Assembly (NCBI GenBank): GCA_947044365.1
Contig: OX345636.1
Span: 36,791,212-36,855,211, forward strand
Direction of reading: 5' to 3'
From: Petrosia ficiformis
Taxonomy: Eukaryota > Porifera > Demospongiae > Haplosclerida > Petrosiidae
DNA: 64,000 bases
Both the position numbers and the translations under genes were made by a program. The notes below the pieces were generated by a model. That model saw nothing but the letters and a program-made list of their open reading frames with translations, was not told the DNA's origin and did no database searches. This document shows, in pieces, positions 1-11,900 of this stretch. Numbering within the stretch: the first letter of the stretch is position 1; the number at the start of each line of letters is the position of its first letter.

Positions 1-740
1 GTCTAACACATTGCAAATGGTCCTCCCACGAGGAAGTATATACCACCAGATCATCTAGGTAGGCTAAAGCAAATTCTTCACTTCCTCGAAGTAGATGATC
101 CATCATCTGCTGGAAGGTGGCTGGGGCCCCACTAAGGCCAAAGGGCATAACAATGAACTGAAATAGTCCAAAGGGTGTAATGAATGCAGTCTTGTGGCGT
201 GCCTCTTCTGCAACTGGCACCTGCCAATACCCTCTCGTAAGGTCCAAAGTGGAGATAAACTTGGCTTGCCCAATTTGGTCAATCAGATCATCTACCCTTG
301 GCATTGGGTAAGCATCAAATTGTGAGACTGAGTTTAACCGACAATAATCAACACATAGACGGAGACTGCCGTCTTTCTTTTTTACTAACACAATGGGCGC
401 AGCCCAGTCACTTGTAGAAACCTCAACGAACCATTTTCTAGCATTTCCTTCAGTTCTGCTTGGATTGTCTCCCGATATGCATGGGGCAGTCTATAGGGAG
501 GTAATCTGACTGGAGTGGCATTCCCAGTTAGAATGTGGTGCTTTGTCACGTCAGTTTTACCAGGCAGGTTTTGCAATACGTCTGAGTACTTCCCCAATAA
601 CAGTTTCAGTTCATGCTGTTGTTCAGTGGTGAGTTGATCACCAATTAGGGGTTGATCATCAGAGTCACCTTCACTGTCATTCCATACCAGTACTTCATCA
701 TTCTGGTCAGAATCTGCTTGATCTTGAGCAAAGAAAACGG
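1..740 (-). pseudogene. Reverse transcriptase, partial (runs off the window)
   Basis: Downstream of integrase the frame gives QHELKLLLGKYSDVLQNLPG and VRLPPYRLPHAYRE, the usual entry to gypsy RT. A frame break near 430 is followed by SDWAAPIVLVKKKDGSLRL. Near positions 40-90 the minus strand encodes AYLDDLVVYTSSWEDHL, which carries the YLDD active site. RNase H and any 3' LTR would be left of position 1. Confidence 0.8.
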
Positions 741-1987
741 AATTGCTTGGCACATGCCATCTCTTCAACATGTTGATGTGAAAAATTCTTTTACGTTTAC
801 TCTTATCATTCATATCGACTTCATAATTCACGGTTCCAATTCGACTAGTAATCGTATATGGTCCCTGCCACTGAGCCAGTAACTTGCTTGTGGATGATGG
901 CAGTAGGACTAGCACTTGATCCCCATTTGCGAACTCTCTAGTCCGGACATTCCTCTCATACCACAGCTTTTGATGTCTTTTGGCATCTGACATATTCTGA
1001 TTTACTATCTCAGCCATCTTTGAGAGTTTCTCCCGTATAGACAACACGTGTGACACAACACTCTCTGTGCTTCTTTTCTTGGCTTCCCAAGATTCTCGTA
1101 CAATGTCCAATGGTCCTCGTACAGTACGACCATACAGGCGTTCGAATGGAGAAAACTCCGTTGAGGCTTGTGGGACCTCCCGGTAAGCAAATAAAAGATA
1201 GGGAATCAACTTATCCCAATCTTTCCCTTCGGTAACTGCTGTCTTACGAATCATTGCTTTCAGTGTTTGATTAAACCTTTCGACTAGTCCGTTGGTTTGC
1301 GGATGATATGGGCTTGTTCGTATCGGTGAGACATGTAGCATACTATAAATCTCCCTCAGGAGTTGTGAGGTAAAGTTGCTCCCTTGATCTGTCAAAACTT
1401 CCTCTGGTATACCTACTCTTGAGAACAACTTGATAGGTTCCTCTGCAATGGTTCCTGCATCGATACTTCGAAGTGGGACTGCTTCAGGATATCGTGTAGC
1501 GTAATAACAGAATACTAGAATATACTGGTTACCTGACCTGCTCCTGGGTAATGGACCAACGATGTCCATTGCGATGAAAAGATTCTGACATTACGGGCAA
1601 TGGGATCATTGGTGCTGGCTGTACTCTTCTGGAAGTTGACTTCTGGCAACTCTCACATGTCCTGCAATGTTCCTTCACGTCCTGGTATATTGTTGGCCAA
1701 TAAAATCTTTGCAAAATTCTTTTGACTGTCTTCTCCTTCCCCAGGTGTCCAGCCAAGGGAATTTCATGGGCTAAATGTAGGACTGGTTTTCTACACTCCC
1801 TAGAAAGGATCAGTTGCTCTTGTGGTTCACCTCCCCCCCTCTGGTTCCTTGGGGTCCAGTATCTATAGAGCAGTTTGTTGCGGATGAAAAACCGATCTCC
1901 TTTTGCTTCTTCTGCTTCTTTCTTTATGTATTGAAGGGTGGGGTCCTCACTCTGGAGCCTCTGCAGCTCTGCTGATGACATGTCCAA
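740..1987 (-). pseudogene. Retrotransposon integrase (placed before RT)
   Basis: The N-terminal HHCC zinc finger is present (HLAHEIPLAGH followed by CRTCESC). After a frame break near 1570 the catalytic core follows: first Asp in MDIVGPLP, second Asp in LTDQGSNFT, Glu in TNGLVERFNQTL, so the DDE triad is visible. The C-terminal part includes WQGPYTITSRIG and IFHINMLKRW, the SH3-like tail of gypsy integrases. It then reads directly into RT sequence in the same frame, which establishes the unusual domain order. Confidence 0.85.
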
Positions 1988-2044
1988 TATTCCATAGGTA
2001 GATTTCCTCTGCAGGCATTGATACTGATGCCTAACAGCTCTTTT

Positions 2045-2590
2045 TTAGCTCCTGCTCAGTCTCCTTCTTTCTCTTCCTGTAGAAAATAAATCATCATGGA
2101 ACTCACTTCCTGGACAAGATTCTTCTTCCTTATCCGGTAGTTGGTCCTCTTCCTGTGTAACATTCTCCAATACTTCCTGCAGCTTTTCACTGCTATCTTG
2201 AAGGTTGTTGAGTTGTACATCCAACTCCATTTCTCGTTGTCGGGCATTGGCTTCCTCTTCCCTCTTCTGTACTCTAGCTCGAGTCATCACTACCATAGCT
2301 TCGTCTGTCTTACCATTGCCCTTCAGCATATCTAACAGCTCAGGCACATCTGTACCTAACAACACGTCCATTGGTAGTGACTTCGAGACGGCTGCTTCTA
2401 TTATCAGTTTCAGCCCATCTACTTCAATTTCTACTTCCGCTAAGGGATAGAGAACTGTATCTCCATGTGCACAACAAATGGTGGTCGCTTTTCCCTCTAG
2501 AATCTTCTCCGGTGGAACAAACACATCTCGAACTACAGTCCTAGCACAGCCTGTATCTAATAGGATGTTTTCAGCTTTCTGCCCCTCCAC
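2045..2590 (-). pseudogene. Retrotransposon aspartic protease
   Basis: The reading frame opens with the active-site motif ILLDTGCARTVV (D-T-G) and has the downstream VLLGTDVPELL segment, matching the ILG-D helix of retropepsins. A long acidic Glu/Gln-rich tail follows (about residues 110-180) and probably links protease to integrase. It sits between gag and integrase, as in other Ty3/gypsy polyproteins. Because neighbouring frames are broken it cannot be expressed as one polyprotein. Confidence 0.75.
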
Positions 2591-2722
2591 TAGTCCTTGC
2601 CTTGCAATCGCTGGGACACCAGCAGCTCTGTTTCCATCTGCTATCCTGGTCCCACAGAATAGGGTACTGCTGGGACAATTTTTTGAAGTATGTCCTTCTG
2701 ATTTCAGTTGAAACAGCAGAAA

Positions 2723-3602
2723 TCACCCTCTGTTTTCCATGGTCAATCTTTCCATAACATCTTGCCAACACTCTTGTTTCCCTTTTGAAAAGTCTCGTGC
2801 CAAGTGTCCTACTTGGTTGCAGGTGTGACATCTCTTCACTGCGGTTGCTTCCTTCTTAATCTCCTGTGGCTGATTCCCGTTAACGCCATGTTGTGTTCGT
2901 TTACGAGCTTGCTGATAATCATCGGCCAGCTGTCCTGCCTCTTGGCTTGTCTTAGGTTTTCTTTCACTCACCCAAATTCTGACACTTGAAGGCATTGTGT
3001 TTAGGAGCTGTTCCATTATCATTTGTTCTGCTAGTTTCTCCATAGTATCACAGTCCTTTGTCCATTTCCGGAACAATTCCTGCAGACGGGTAGCTAACTC
3101 TCGGTTTGTCTCCTCCGGCATCTTCCTTGCTGCTGACCGGAAGCGTTGACGATAGGTTGAACACCCATCGAGACATATCCACCTCGTATGCTATCATCAT
3201 ACGCTCAAAGGTAGTGAGATATGCTTCAATATCATCTGCCTCAGTCAGCTTCGATAATCTAACATCAGTTTCGTTTATAGTACTCGCTGAGCTTCTTGAG
3301 CCTCCTTCCCTACTGGATGTAGATTCCTCCAACAGCTTCGCCAGCAACTCCATTTGGTACTGCATTGTTTTCATCTGCTGTGCTGCTTCCTGCTCTCGAC
3401 ATTCTCTTTCTTCGTTTAATGTCTGCCGGTGCAGCGTCATCTCTTCCTCTCTTTGTCTGCGTTCTAGCACGATCTCTTCTTCTCGTCTCCTTCTATCGTC
3501 TATCAACAATCTCATCATCTCTGTGATGCTGGTGTTCTCTATCTGTGCTTCTTTATGTTTGCTGTAGAGGGTGTTTAGATCGATGAGGAAACCTATCGTC
3601 AA
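2723..3602 (-). pseudogene. Gag with SCAN-like domain and zinc knuckle (frameshifted)
   Basis: The first part (3602 to about 3160) is a charged coiled coil rich in Arg/Glu, followed by a typical gag stretch (EADDIEAYLTTFERMM). A frame change near 3160 leads into the second part (3121-2723). This contains ETNRELATRLQELFRKW and later MEQLLNTMPSSVRIWV, the pattern of SCAN / Gmr1-type gag helices. A zinc knuckle follows (CHTCNQVGHLARDF), in which the expected last Cys is Phe. A second knuckle-like stretch near 2710-2650 is split by a frame break. The protein would form the retrotransposon particle and bind RNA. SCAN assignment is by pattern, not by a search. Confidence 0.75.
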
Positions 3603-3645
3603 CGCTTCCGGTCAGCAGCAAGGAAGATGCCGGAGGAGACAAACC
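3103..3645. repeat. Perfect 56-bp inverted repeat at the end of the gypsy relic
   Basis: Bases 3103-3158 and 3590-3645 are exact reverse complements over 56 bp and diverge immediately on both sides. The left copy is genuine gag coding sequence. The right copy is gag sequence in reverse, lying where the 5' end of the element should be. This fits a terminal rearrangement (inversion or fold-back priming during cDNA synthesis) of the retrotransposon copy. Confidence 0.9.
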
Positions 3646-4662
3646 AATTCAACCACAACCGGATGACTACACTGCAGGACCTGCGTAGCAGTGAAGGAGA
3701 CTTCTATTGCAGAGCGAAAACGTTTAATAGTAACATTTTGCAGCAATTTATGACAGTTATACCATCAAAAGAACAAGATTATGCAATAAAAAAAATTTAC
3801 AATTTCTGGCATGTCACCCTCCCTTTAATAATAATTATATACATAATTATAAAAAAGGAAATTATAGCTGATATTAGAAAAGCAGAGTACGGGAAAGAAG
3901 TGACAGAGTTGTGTGCTGTCCACCAGTACTATTTCTATCCTCATCATACTAATTTATGAATGTTTTGAGGACCCTCCTATGAAGCTATATCTACTTAATC
4001 ATGTAACAGTAACAAGGCTATTCATTTTCTTTACTATATGAGTACATTCAGGGTAGTGCTGAAATTGGTGGTCAACATACAAATCAGTCACTATTTCCAC
4101 TGCAACTTCCTCATATTCTCCTTCTCAGTTATTGTTTCCTCCTTTTTGCAGACAGTATGCATCTACACTTAACTGCCATGGCATACAATGCATTATGGGT
4201 GCATTAAATATAGTCATAAAATAATAACTCCGTTTGCTTTTTAATTTTTGCTGTTAGAGTTGCATATTCCAACCCTTTGCTGTTTCTTGCTTTGTCATTG
4301 ATGCACTTATAACGTTTTATTAACATAAAATAGTATAATAGTGACACATATATATTCTGATACAACTATACTTATTCTTAATGGTTGTTCAGAACTACTT
4401 TCTTCTGATACAACTGTTCTACATCAAAATAGAAACAGTGCTTCCTTTCATGAAATGCATTTCTTCCTTCTCAAATATGATACATATAGCACACTATACC
4501 TCATAAATTTTAAGGAAGAGGTGTATATCCTTGTTCAATCTTCCATCATGTTCGTCTTTCAAATCAATCTGTAGCAATTCCAAATTAGCAGCGAATTCAG
4601 AAATGGTCTTCAAATCCCATTTATTTTTTACATCTGTGAAAATGTATTACAATCTTTATTAT
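3646..4662. other. Intergenic, nothing recognised
   Basis: AT-rich sequence between the gypsy relic and the hAT element. The short open frames here show no recognisable domain and no codon pattern that supports a gene. Confidence 0.5.
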
Positions 4663-6728
4663 TAGACCTAGAACGATTAGGGAAATCTCTAGTCAACTAA
4701 TTGCTCATTTATTTACTCACTAGTTGACTAATTGACCAAAAATAGAGCATTATCAAACAACAAAAGCAAAAATTTAGAAAAGTAACATGAACAAAGTAGA
4801 AAAGTAAATACAAAGAAAAAGTACACCGTTATTTCACCATGTTTTTGTTTTAAAAAAACTACATATCTACGTGCTCTGGTGTGAGGCTTGACCGTAAACA
4901 AGAAACTGTTAGTCCTGCACCCGAAAATACTCTGTCAGCAGGAGTACTGGAGTAGATGAAGCCACAATAGACAAGTACTTCCTTGCCAATGGAGCTAGCA
5001 CCAAAAATCAACTCTGATTGACTTTCCACCATTCCAGGAGTGAAGAATCTCTGTGAGATGGTTGTTACTTAAAATAATATTCAATTTCAACTTGAGTGGG
5101 ATCAGAAAAGTCATTGAGACTATCAGGTGAGTCATTTCCTAGTAAAATGTCCAGAGCCTTTTGTGACTGTACTGTCACAGTACTGTCTTCACTCACCTGT
5201 ACTCTATCTGAAGTGGGACTGCTGGATGTAGCTTGATGGGCCAGGTAAGATATACGAGACTGGTTTGCCTAAGTCCTGGATCCAAACATGTAGCAATCAA
5301 TTTGCTGCCAGGATTAATTACATCAAGGTCATCTAGGTGCTACTTTCTCTTAACCTCCTGACTGATATTACATTTAACTTGCTGAATTGCAGGTGGGTCG
5401 TCTTCAGTGATTTCCATTGATTTAGTGAGGTCATAAACAATTGGCAATGCTGCTGATACAGATACATTGTTTTTATCACTCAAAAATATGTAGTGGCTGC
5501 TTGCAAAACATGTAAAATGGGCTTTAATGATGCTAGCAAGTTCCACTGATCTGTTGTGAGATCCAGGGTACATTCACTAACTTTAGTAACTGATGAATCT
5601 GACTGCCAATGCTGCTCTAGAAGACGATCAATAGAATAAAAGGTACTGTTCCACTGTACATCTTGTATTAAACTGTGTTAGGCAACTTGCATCATTTCTT
5701 GCCTTTTCCTCAGGGCTGAGGTTGCCAACTCACTCCGGCAAAAGTGGCCAACAAAGTGGCGAGTAGCTGCAATGGATACTTCAATCACCCTAATACTCAA
5801 GCCTGCCTTAACACAAAGCTGGATCGTGGGTCCAGCACAAGTTTCAGTATGCCAACCATATTTATCATGAAGCGCTGACCTGCAAGATTAATATTAGCAC
5901 CACTATCATGAACAAAGCAATAACTTTATCTGAACTAATGTCGAAGGTGGACAGCCTTTACTCCATCCAAATCACAATGCACATTTCCCAAGATGTAGAT
6001 ATGTAGTGCAATGTCAGAGTAAGGTACAAATCTACAGCAATGGTAGTCCATATATCTCCTGTGAGCACAAAACTACTCTCTTACTGCAATTTTTCGGTTA
6101 GTTCATCCTTTACCTGTAAATACTTTCTTTCTATTAGGGTCATGAAGTACCTATCGGAAGGAATGTGGTAATGGGTTGAAGATAGGCAAACAATTTTCTG
6201 AATCCTTTCCCATAGACAATATTGAGGGGATGAATATCACAAACAATCGTCTTTATGATTAGGTTGTTAATGCGGTCACTTCTCTCTTTACTACACTTCT
6301 TATTTGAGGCAAAACTGTTCATCTTCAACTGTTTAGACTTTGGTTCAAACTTGCTTTCACTGTCGATTGGATGTTTTCTTTTAAGATGCTCAATTATTAC
6401 AGTGGTTGCTCCATGAAAAGTAAGTTCATCATTAAATATCTTGCAATGCACAATTGATTTTGGTTTGTCATCGTTGTTCTCAATCGAGGACTTATCAAAG
6501 AACTTCCAACAAGGTAATGCTTGAACCCAGAACCACCAACACTGCTACTACTACTACCCAGTTTCAATCTCTTGTCTATCCTTCAGGCCATTGAAGTGTA
6601 AAAATATAAGTGCGCATGTGCAAAAACATGTGATATATTGAACTGACTAATTAGTTAATAAAAATCGTAGTCAACAGCCTTACAGCTAGTTGACTAATCG
6701 ACTAATTATGCTAGTTGTTCCAGCCCTA
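4663..6728 (-). mobile_element. hAT-family DNA transposon, dead copy with both ends
   Basis: The ends form imperfect terminal inverted repeats: TAGACCTAGAACGATTAG at the left and, reversed, TAGGGCTGGAACAACTAG at the right. They are followed inside by shared GTCAACTAG / GACTAAT motifs. Flanking octamers TTTATTAT (left) and ATCATTAT (right) match at 6 of 8 positions, fitting an aged 8-bp target duplication typical of hAT. The interior holds a broken minus-strand transposase. Confidence 0.75.
4860..6455 (-). pseudogene. hAT transposase remnant (BED finger and C-terminal dimerisation domain)
   Basis: At 6451-6140 the minus strand encodes a BED-type start (CKIF...ATTVIIEHLKRKHP) and the hAT N-terminal motif (IHPLNIVYGKGFRKLFAYLQP). 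At about 5050-4870 another frame gives SLLEWWKVNQSELIFGA and ADRVFSGAGLTVSCLRSSL, the hATC dimerisation signature. Between them the frame is broken by many stops. It would have been a cut-and-paste transposase and is now non-functional. Confidence 0.75.
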
Positions 6729-6894
6729 ATCATTATTATTGTAAAGAATGATATGAATCCCATATATACATCTTTGTAAAAAGGTATGTTTCAGTATAAT
6801 ATTCCTATAAGACTTACAGTAAGGCTTTGTAATATATCGGCATTAGTACTACCATTATTAAACAAACTTAGTGTACTGAAAACTTAATAAAATT

Positions 6895-6958
6895 AATAAA
6901 ATTACATATACAGTGTATATAAATATATAAATATAAATATAAATATAAAAATAAATAA

Positions 6959-6989
<31 letters not shown>

Positions 6990-6990
6990 G
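6895..6990. repeat. AT-rich microsatellite
   Basis: Runs of TATAAATA and a (AT)n tract of about 30 bases. Simple low-complexity sequence. Confidence 0.9.
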
Positions 6991-7008
6991 ATATACTGGT
7001 CAATATGT

Positions 7009-7145
7009 ATAGGATATAGCCCTGGTTGGAGGCAGTTATGGGCATATAACACCCGTGAGATAATTAGTCTAGGGCGTAGCCCGAGACATTATCTCAAGGG
7101 TGTGATGTGCCCATAACTGCCTCCAAACAGGGCTATATGTATTTT
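7009..7145. repeat. Hairpin repeat, ~55-bp arms
   Basis: The left arm (about 7009-7065, containing GGAGGCAGTTATGGGCATAT) is nearly the reverse complement of the right arm (about 7090-7145, containing ATGTGCCCATAACTGCCTCC). The loop is about 25 bp. It looks like a small foldback MITE or the palindromic end of one. Confidence 0.8.
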
Positions 7146-7386
7146 ATACCATGGTAACACAAAAGTATGCATTTAAATCACATTTGATATCACTGTTTTA
7201 AAGAAGAAACCATAGTACTATCCTAATTAGCGTTGACTGTAAAAACTGTGAAAATACAATTAGATGATTTAGTGGCTAGACACTAAAACTCCCTGTCTAC
7301 AGGCATGTTATGGGTATATATCTCCCATGGTATATCAAAGGTTACCATGGCGATCGCCCACGCACCGTGGTATAAGATACGACACT

Positions 7387-7705
7387 ATAGAAAGCTGGCA
7401 AGACTAAGAAGGAGAATTGCTACTACCATTCGGTAATTTGGTTGCAATCACATAGTTATGACACAGTTTACATTATTACAGATACTACACTAGCAAATAT
7501 CCACAACTCATATTAGGAGATTAAATATATATATATACTATACTGGTCAATATGATACAACACTATAGAAACCTGGCAAGACCAAGCAAGAAAACTGCCA
7601 CCACCATTCTATTTCCACAAAATTTAAATACTCGGTAATTTGGTTGCAATCACATAATTATAACACAGTTTGTATTATTACAGATACTACACAAGGAACT
7701 TATAG
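7387..7705. repeat. Direct duplication of a ~120-bp segment
   Basis: Both 7387-7490 and 7563-7690 contain AACCTGGCAAGACCAAG-like sequence, then TCGGTAATTTGGTTGCAATC and TTATTACAGATACTACAC. The second copy has a ~25-bp insertion. No gene is visible between 6.73 and 7.79 kb. Confidence 0.75.
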
Positions 7706-7794
7706 TAGTAAGCTAATATTATTATATACACTATACCTTCACATATTTGAACTTCCATTGTTACTGGTGCATGCTTCTCAGCACTATACACAAC

Positions 7795-8966
7795 TGACGC
7801 TCCATCAAACAGGGTCTGTAATTGCTTCAAGATAGCATCTTTTGTTTGGCTCTATAATGATGAAAATACTTATAATGCTTGAAAGGATAGTAAGAATACT
7901 AACCTCTTGTCTACTGAATAATTGCTCCAGTTGTAGAATACTGTGCTGTTGCAGAGCTTGTATCTGGATCACTCTAGTCTCTATGTTTCCAAGCTGTTTG
8001 AGTCCATTGATCCATGCATCGTATGTAATACTGGAATCAATGAAAAGGTAGAGTGTAGTGTAGGCATCCCAAAGGTCGTCAAGAGCTTTTTGTTCCAACA
8101 TGTACTGGATTTCTTGTGTGATGAGATTACGTTGAGCATAGAAGGATCGTTTTCCTTCTTCACCAACAAAACCCATTTTTTGACAAAATTGTATGTAAGC
8201 AAAACTATTCTTCAGTTCGTTAATAAGAACAAAATATACATCAAAATTACCATTGTAATTTGGTAGATTCTTGCAAAAGCTTGCTTTAATTTCATGGGCA
8301 TTGTTTAAAACAACTGTTTCTGGAAAACGCAATACTTGTGCATACTCACAGAGTTCTTGGAAAGTGGAATCTTCCAAACAGTGCACAAGTTCACACTGGG
8401 TGCACACTTCCTCAATAATCAACATGCCATTTCGAAAACTTGCCAGAGATAAAAGTGCCTCAATCCCAGTGTGTCCCTGAGGCTCATAATATTTATAGAA
8501 TTCATGCGTAAAAAAATCGAATAGTGCAAACTCCTTGCTAGTATCCTTAGATAGTTCCAGTTGCATGTCTTTTAGAGTAATATTACCTTTCACTGCATCA
8601 AGTACAACAGCAATGGCACTCTCTATAGCTAAATGGAGTCTTTTTGTACTGCTCTCATATGATGTCGAATTAAGTTCAGTGTACTTGTTCTCTACGAATG
8701 TAGCAAAGAATGCACTACCATAGTGATGAAAAAAGCAGAAGAAGGGTAGATCGCTTTGAAGTGGCCCCAAAAACGTCTCGAGCTCTTTTAGTAGTTGTTC
8801 CAATTCAACACAAGTTTTAGTTCCATCAAAAGGTATTTCAACTTCAATAGAACCATCTGAAATGACTTCTTTAATCATTTCAATATCAATATTTTCCTCC
8901 AGTTCTTTTCTAAGTTTGTGTGGTATCGGTATTCTGTACTTCTGCAATATGCGCATCAAACTGTCA
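7795..8966 (-). CDS. RNF213-like gene, most 3' exons visible (7851-7795 and 8966-7904)
   Basis: The 1063-bp exon 8966-7904 begins by completing a Cys codon split with the previous exon (phase 2 to 1) and ends at a GTTAGT donor in phase 0. It encodes 354 residues including LKELETFLGPLQSDLPFFCF, RFPETVVLNNAHEIKASF and FVGEEGKRSFYAQ. A 57-bp exon (7851-7795) follows and reads SQTKDAILKQLQTLFDGAS, also phase 0. No further exon is recognisable to the left, where hAT and gypsy relics begin. The gene may be truncated or continue beyond a long intron. Confidence 0.7.
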
Positions 8967-11900
8967 CTATTATTAAAATGAAATTTTTATCATTAAGAAA
9001 TACAATTCAGAAAGAATAGACACAATGGAGACAAGAATAATAAAAACGTTTTCAACAAAAATGATAGAAGATGATGTAAAGACGTTCAATTCCAATAAGT
9101 ATGCAAACAAGGTCAAGATTGGGGTATAATCAAGGTCAACTGTCAACGAATTGAAACAAACCACTTCATATTAACCATACATAAGTAAAGTTACTTTGTC
9201 TTTTGCTTGTTAGCAACATAGGTACCTATGTATGGTTATATGGAAGTGGTGTGTTAATTTGTTTCACAATTGAACTTGATTTTACCTCCTGTGTAACCCA
9301 TTCTGACCGCATTTGCATACTTTTGGCCTTTTCTACTATCATTTGTATTGCAAATGTATTAATACTGAAGTGCTGATACAGTATTAGATGTGTACGGTAC
9401 CTGACAAGGATTGGCCTGCATTACTGAATGTATTATATTGAAATATACAAATAGTCATTATGTATGATTATTGGGTGAGCAAAGATGAGCCAAATATGAC
9501 ATTGATGATAAATTGAATACTGTTTGGAAATACATTATATCAATCTATGGCATTTTAAATGGTTACCCACAATATTATTTATTTTAGAGCAAGAATTATT
9601 TTTCTAAGGAGAGAAAATTGGGATGACAATATAAAGAAAAATAACTGAAAATATTGAAGTTGGGCAAGATATTGTCAATCGATTTTCATGCACTTCCGAT
9701 ATTTCACAAGATCTTAAAATGGACATCAAACATCACCAGAGTTTAAAATTATAAAAATTAAAATTATACTACAATATTATATAATTATATAAACACATAA
9801 AAGTACATAATTATATATATATATGTTATCACGCCATGAGTGCTATATCTGGTTTATAATCACCTGGCCATAGGGCTCACTGACAATACACCTGATATAG
9901 TAATATTTGGTCAGACATAACTAAACTGTTTAATCAACAACTCGTCAGGTTAAAGTAACCACACCTGTGAACTAGTACCTTTGCTTCTAGATCTTCCAAA
10001 GTCTAGTGACTCATTGTTCAAGATTTCTTGACAGGGAAATTGTGAACCAGATTTAATTATGCTAGGTTGAGTGAATACAATACTTATGCTAGATCAGGAG
10101 AGATCATGTGAAATTACAGGCCATTTTAGCCTTTGTCCAATCAATGCTGGATGCTATGTAATAAGTGAACAATAAAGCTCCTCGCCCAAAGAGAGGCTAG
10201 TTCCTGCTTGAATTCAGGCAACTGTAAAAGTGTGTGATGTTTTCATGTTTAAGTGGGCCATGTTTAAGTGGAACATGTAAGTGGTCTCTCTGGCATTGTA
10301 AGCAGTAACAGAGATTTCATCTTTGTTGTATGAGTTGCATATTGGCATCATCATCATATACAGATCTGAATATGGTGAGACGACAATATGCAATCCAAAA
10401 AGACTTACCAAAGCTTCCTCAAGACCCCTTTTCTTCCTTAGAACAAAAGAAGAAGGAGCTACCACTCTCACTAAAATGCTCAGTTTCCATAACTGAAACT
10501 TTATGTCATTGACTATGCAGCTCAGCTATAGTTCTCTATGGTTTACTTAAAATGCATACACCAAAGGTACTACTATGGCCTAGCGATTTTTTCTTCTCTT
10601 CCCATACATACCAACCTTCAAAACATCTGGTATACAACCTATCACCATTGTTTAGCAACACCTCTTTCTGTGTCAAGACTTCAAATGAGTTTGCAACATT
10701 CATTTTTGATCAGACAACACCTGATGATAAAATCTTCGTTTTTTTCAATGCAACATCTTTGTTCACAAGTTCACCTAGGATGGAGTGTTGCTCAATCTAG
10801 ACTCAGTAACAAACCCACACTAGACAGCTACACTGACCTCTCCTCGCATGTATTACAATTCTATTGTAATGCCGCATATCTTGATTTCTGAGGAGATTTC
10901 TATAATAGACCTTTGGTACAGCAATGGGATCTCACTTCCTGTTAATGTATTAAATAGCTATCATATTGCATTCACTTCTATACCATTGATGAAGTAGTCA
11001 AAACATCTGGCCCCTGTCCTAATGGCAATCTGTTTGAGGATGGCTGACTTACTTATCAATGGCAAGCACATGGGACAAGTGTGACACCTTGATAAAGCAG
11101 ACAATCTTCACTGGACTTCCCTACCCTCCCATTCCCTTCCTGCACACTCATTTCACTATTTTCATATACCCTGATATTTATTATTGTATGGCATTTCTGT
11201 GTTTTGTTTATTTTTGTTGATACTTAATGCGATGTGACATTCCCATGGGCAGTAGTTGGTCATGGATTACCCAACCAACACTCCCTTAATAATTTAGCAG
11301 GCAGTGGAAGACATGAATAGGGGTGCAGCAAGTAGCCTAGTATTTGCCTTGCATATGTTTATAAATTATTTTGGCTCTACAGGGACGAGGGAACTGCTCT
11401 GGCTGGTCCAGACCACTTTTCCTGATTTTAATCTTAGCAGGTGTGGCAATAAAGATTTGATGTAGTAGGTATGGTATAATTAAATCGATCCTGGAGATGT
11501 CAAATTGTCAATCATGGCCAGCTGCAGCTTTACCTTACTTTATATTTCTGCTTCTCTGAATCAACCCGAAAACTTTATCTTTCCTGAGATGTTTTGGGAA
11601 AAAAACTGTATTAGAGCGTTCTTTCCGTGCAGATTAGTTCAAGTCTTGGTCCTGGCTACATTATCATGAGGAGCTTGATCTTGTTTTTTTGTCATTTGTG
11701 TGCGAAAGTGTTGAAAGAGAAGAGGATAAAACAGTGTAACTGTGATGCTCCATTTGTAAGTATACAAGAAAAATATACCAGAGCTAACCTGAAAGGACCT
11801 ATATATTCACATTTGTCAAGCCTGCAGACATGCACTTTAATTTACCATGCCTCATTAATAATTAATTAGGTGCGAAATTTCTGGGAGCACTTTGCACACT

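Larger units (their letters stand above)
1..3645 (-). mobile_element. Gmr1-like Ty3/gypsy LTR retrotransposon, decayed and truncated
   Basis: Read on the minus strand, the domains run gag (about 3602-2720), aspartic protease (2590-2045), integrase (1987-740) and reverse transcriptase (about 740 to the window edge). Integrase upstream of RT is the copia-like order that defines the Gmr1 group of Ty3/gypsy elements. The gag has a SCAN-like domain, which agrees with the known origin of vertebrate SCAN from Gmr1-type gag. Frame breaks occur near 3160, 2700, 1570 and 430, so this copy is dead. No LTR is visible at the right side, where the element ends in an inverted copy of gag sequence. RNase H and the other LTR would lie beyond position 1. 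Confidence 0.85.

Noticed and set aside
6858..7052. A hydrophobic Ile/Tyr-rich small protein
   Set aside because: It is the translation of an (AT)n microsatellite.
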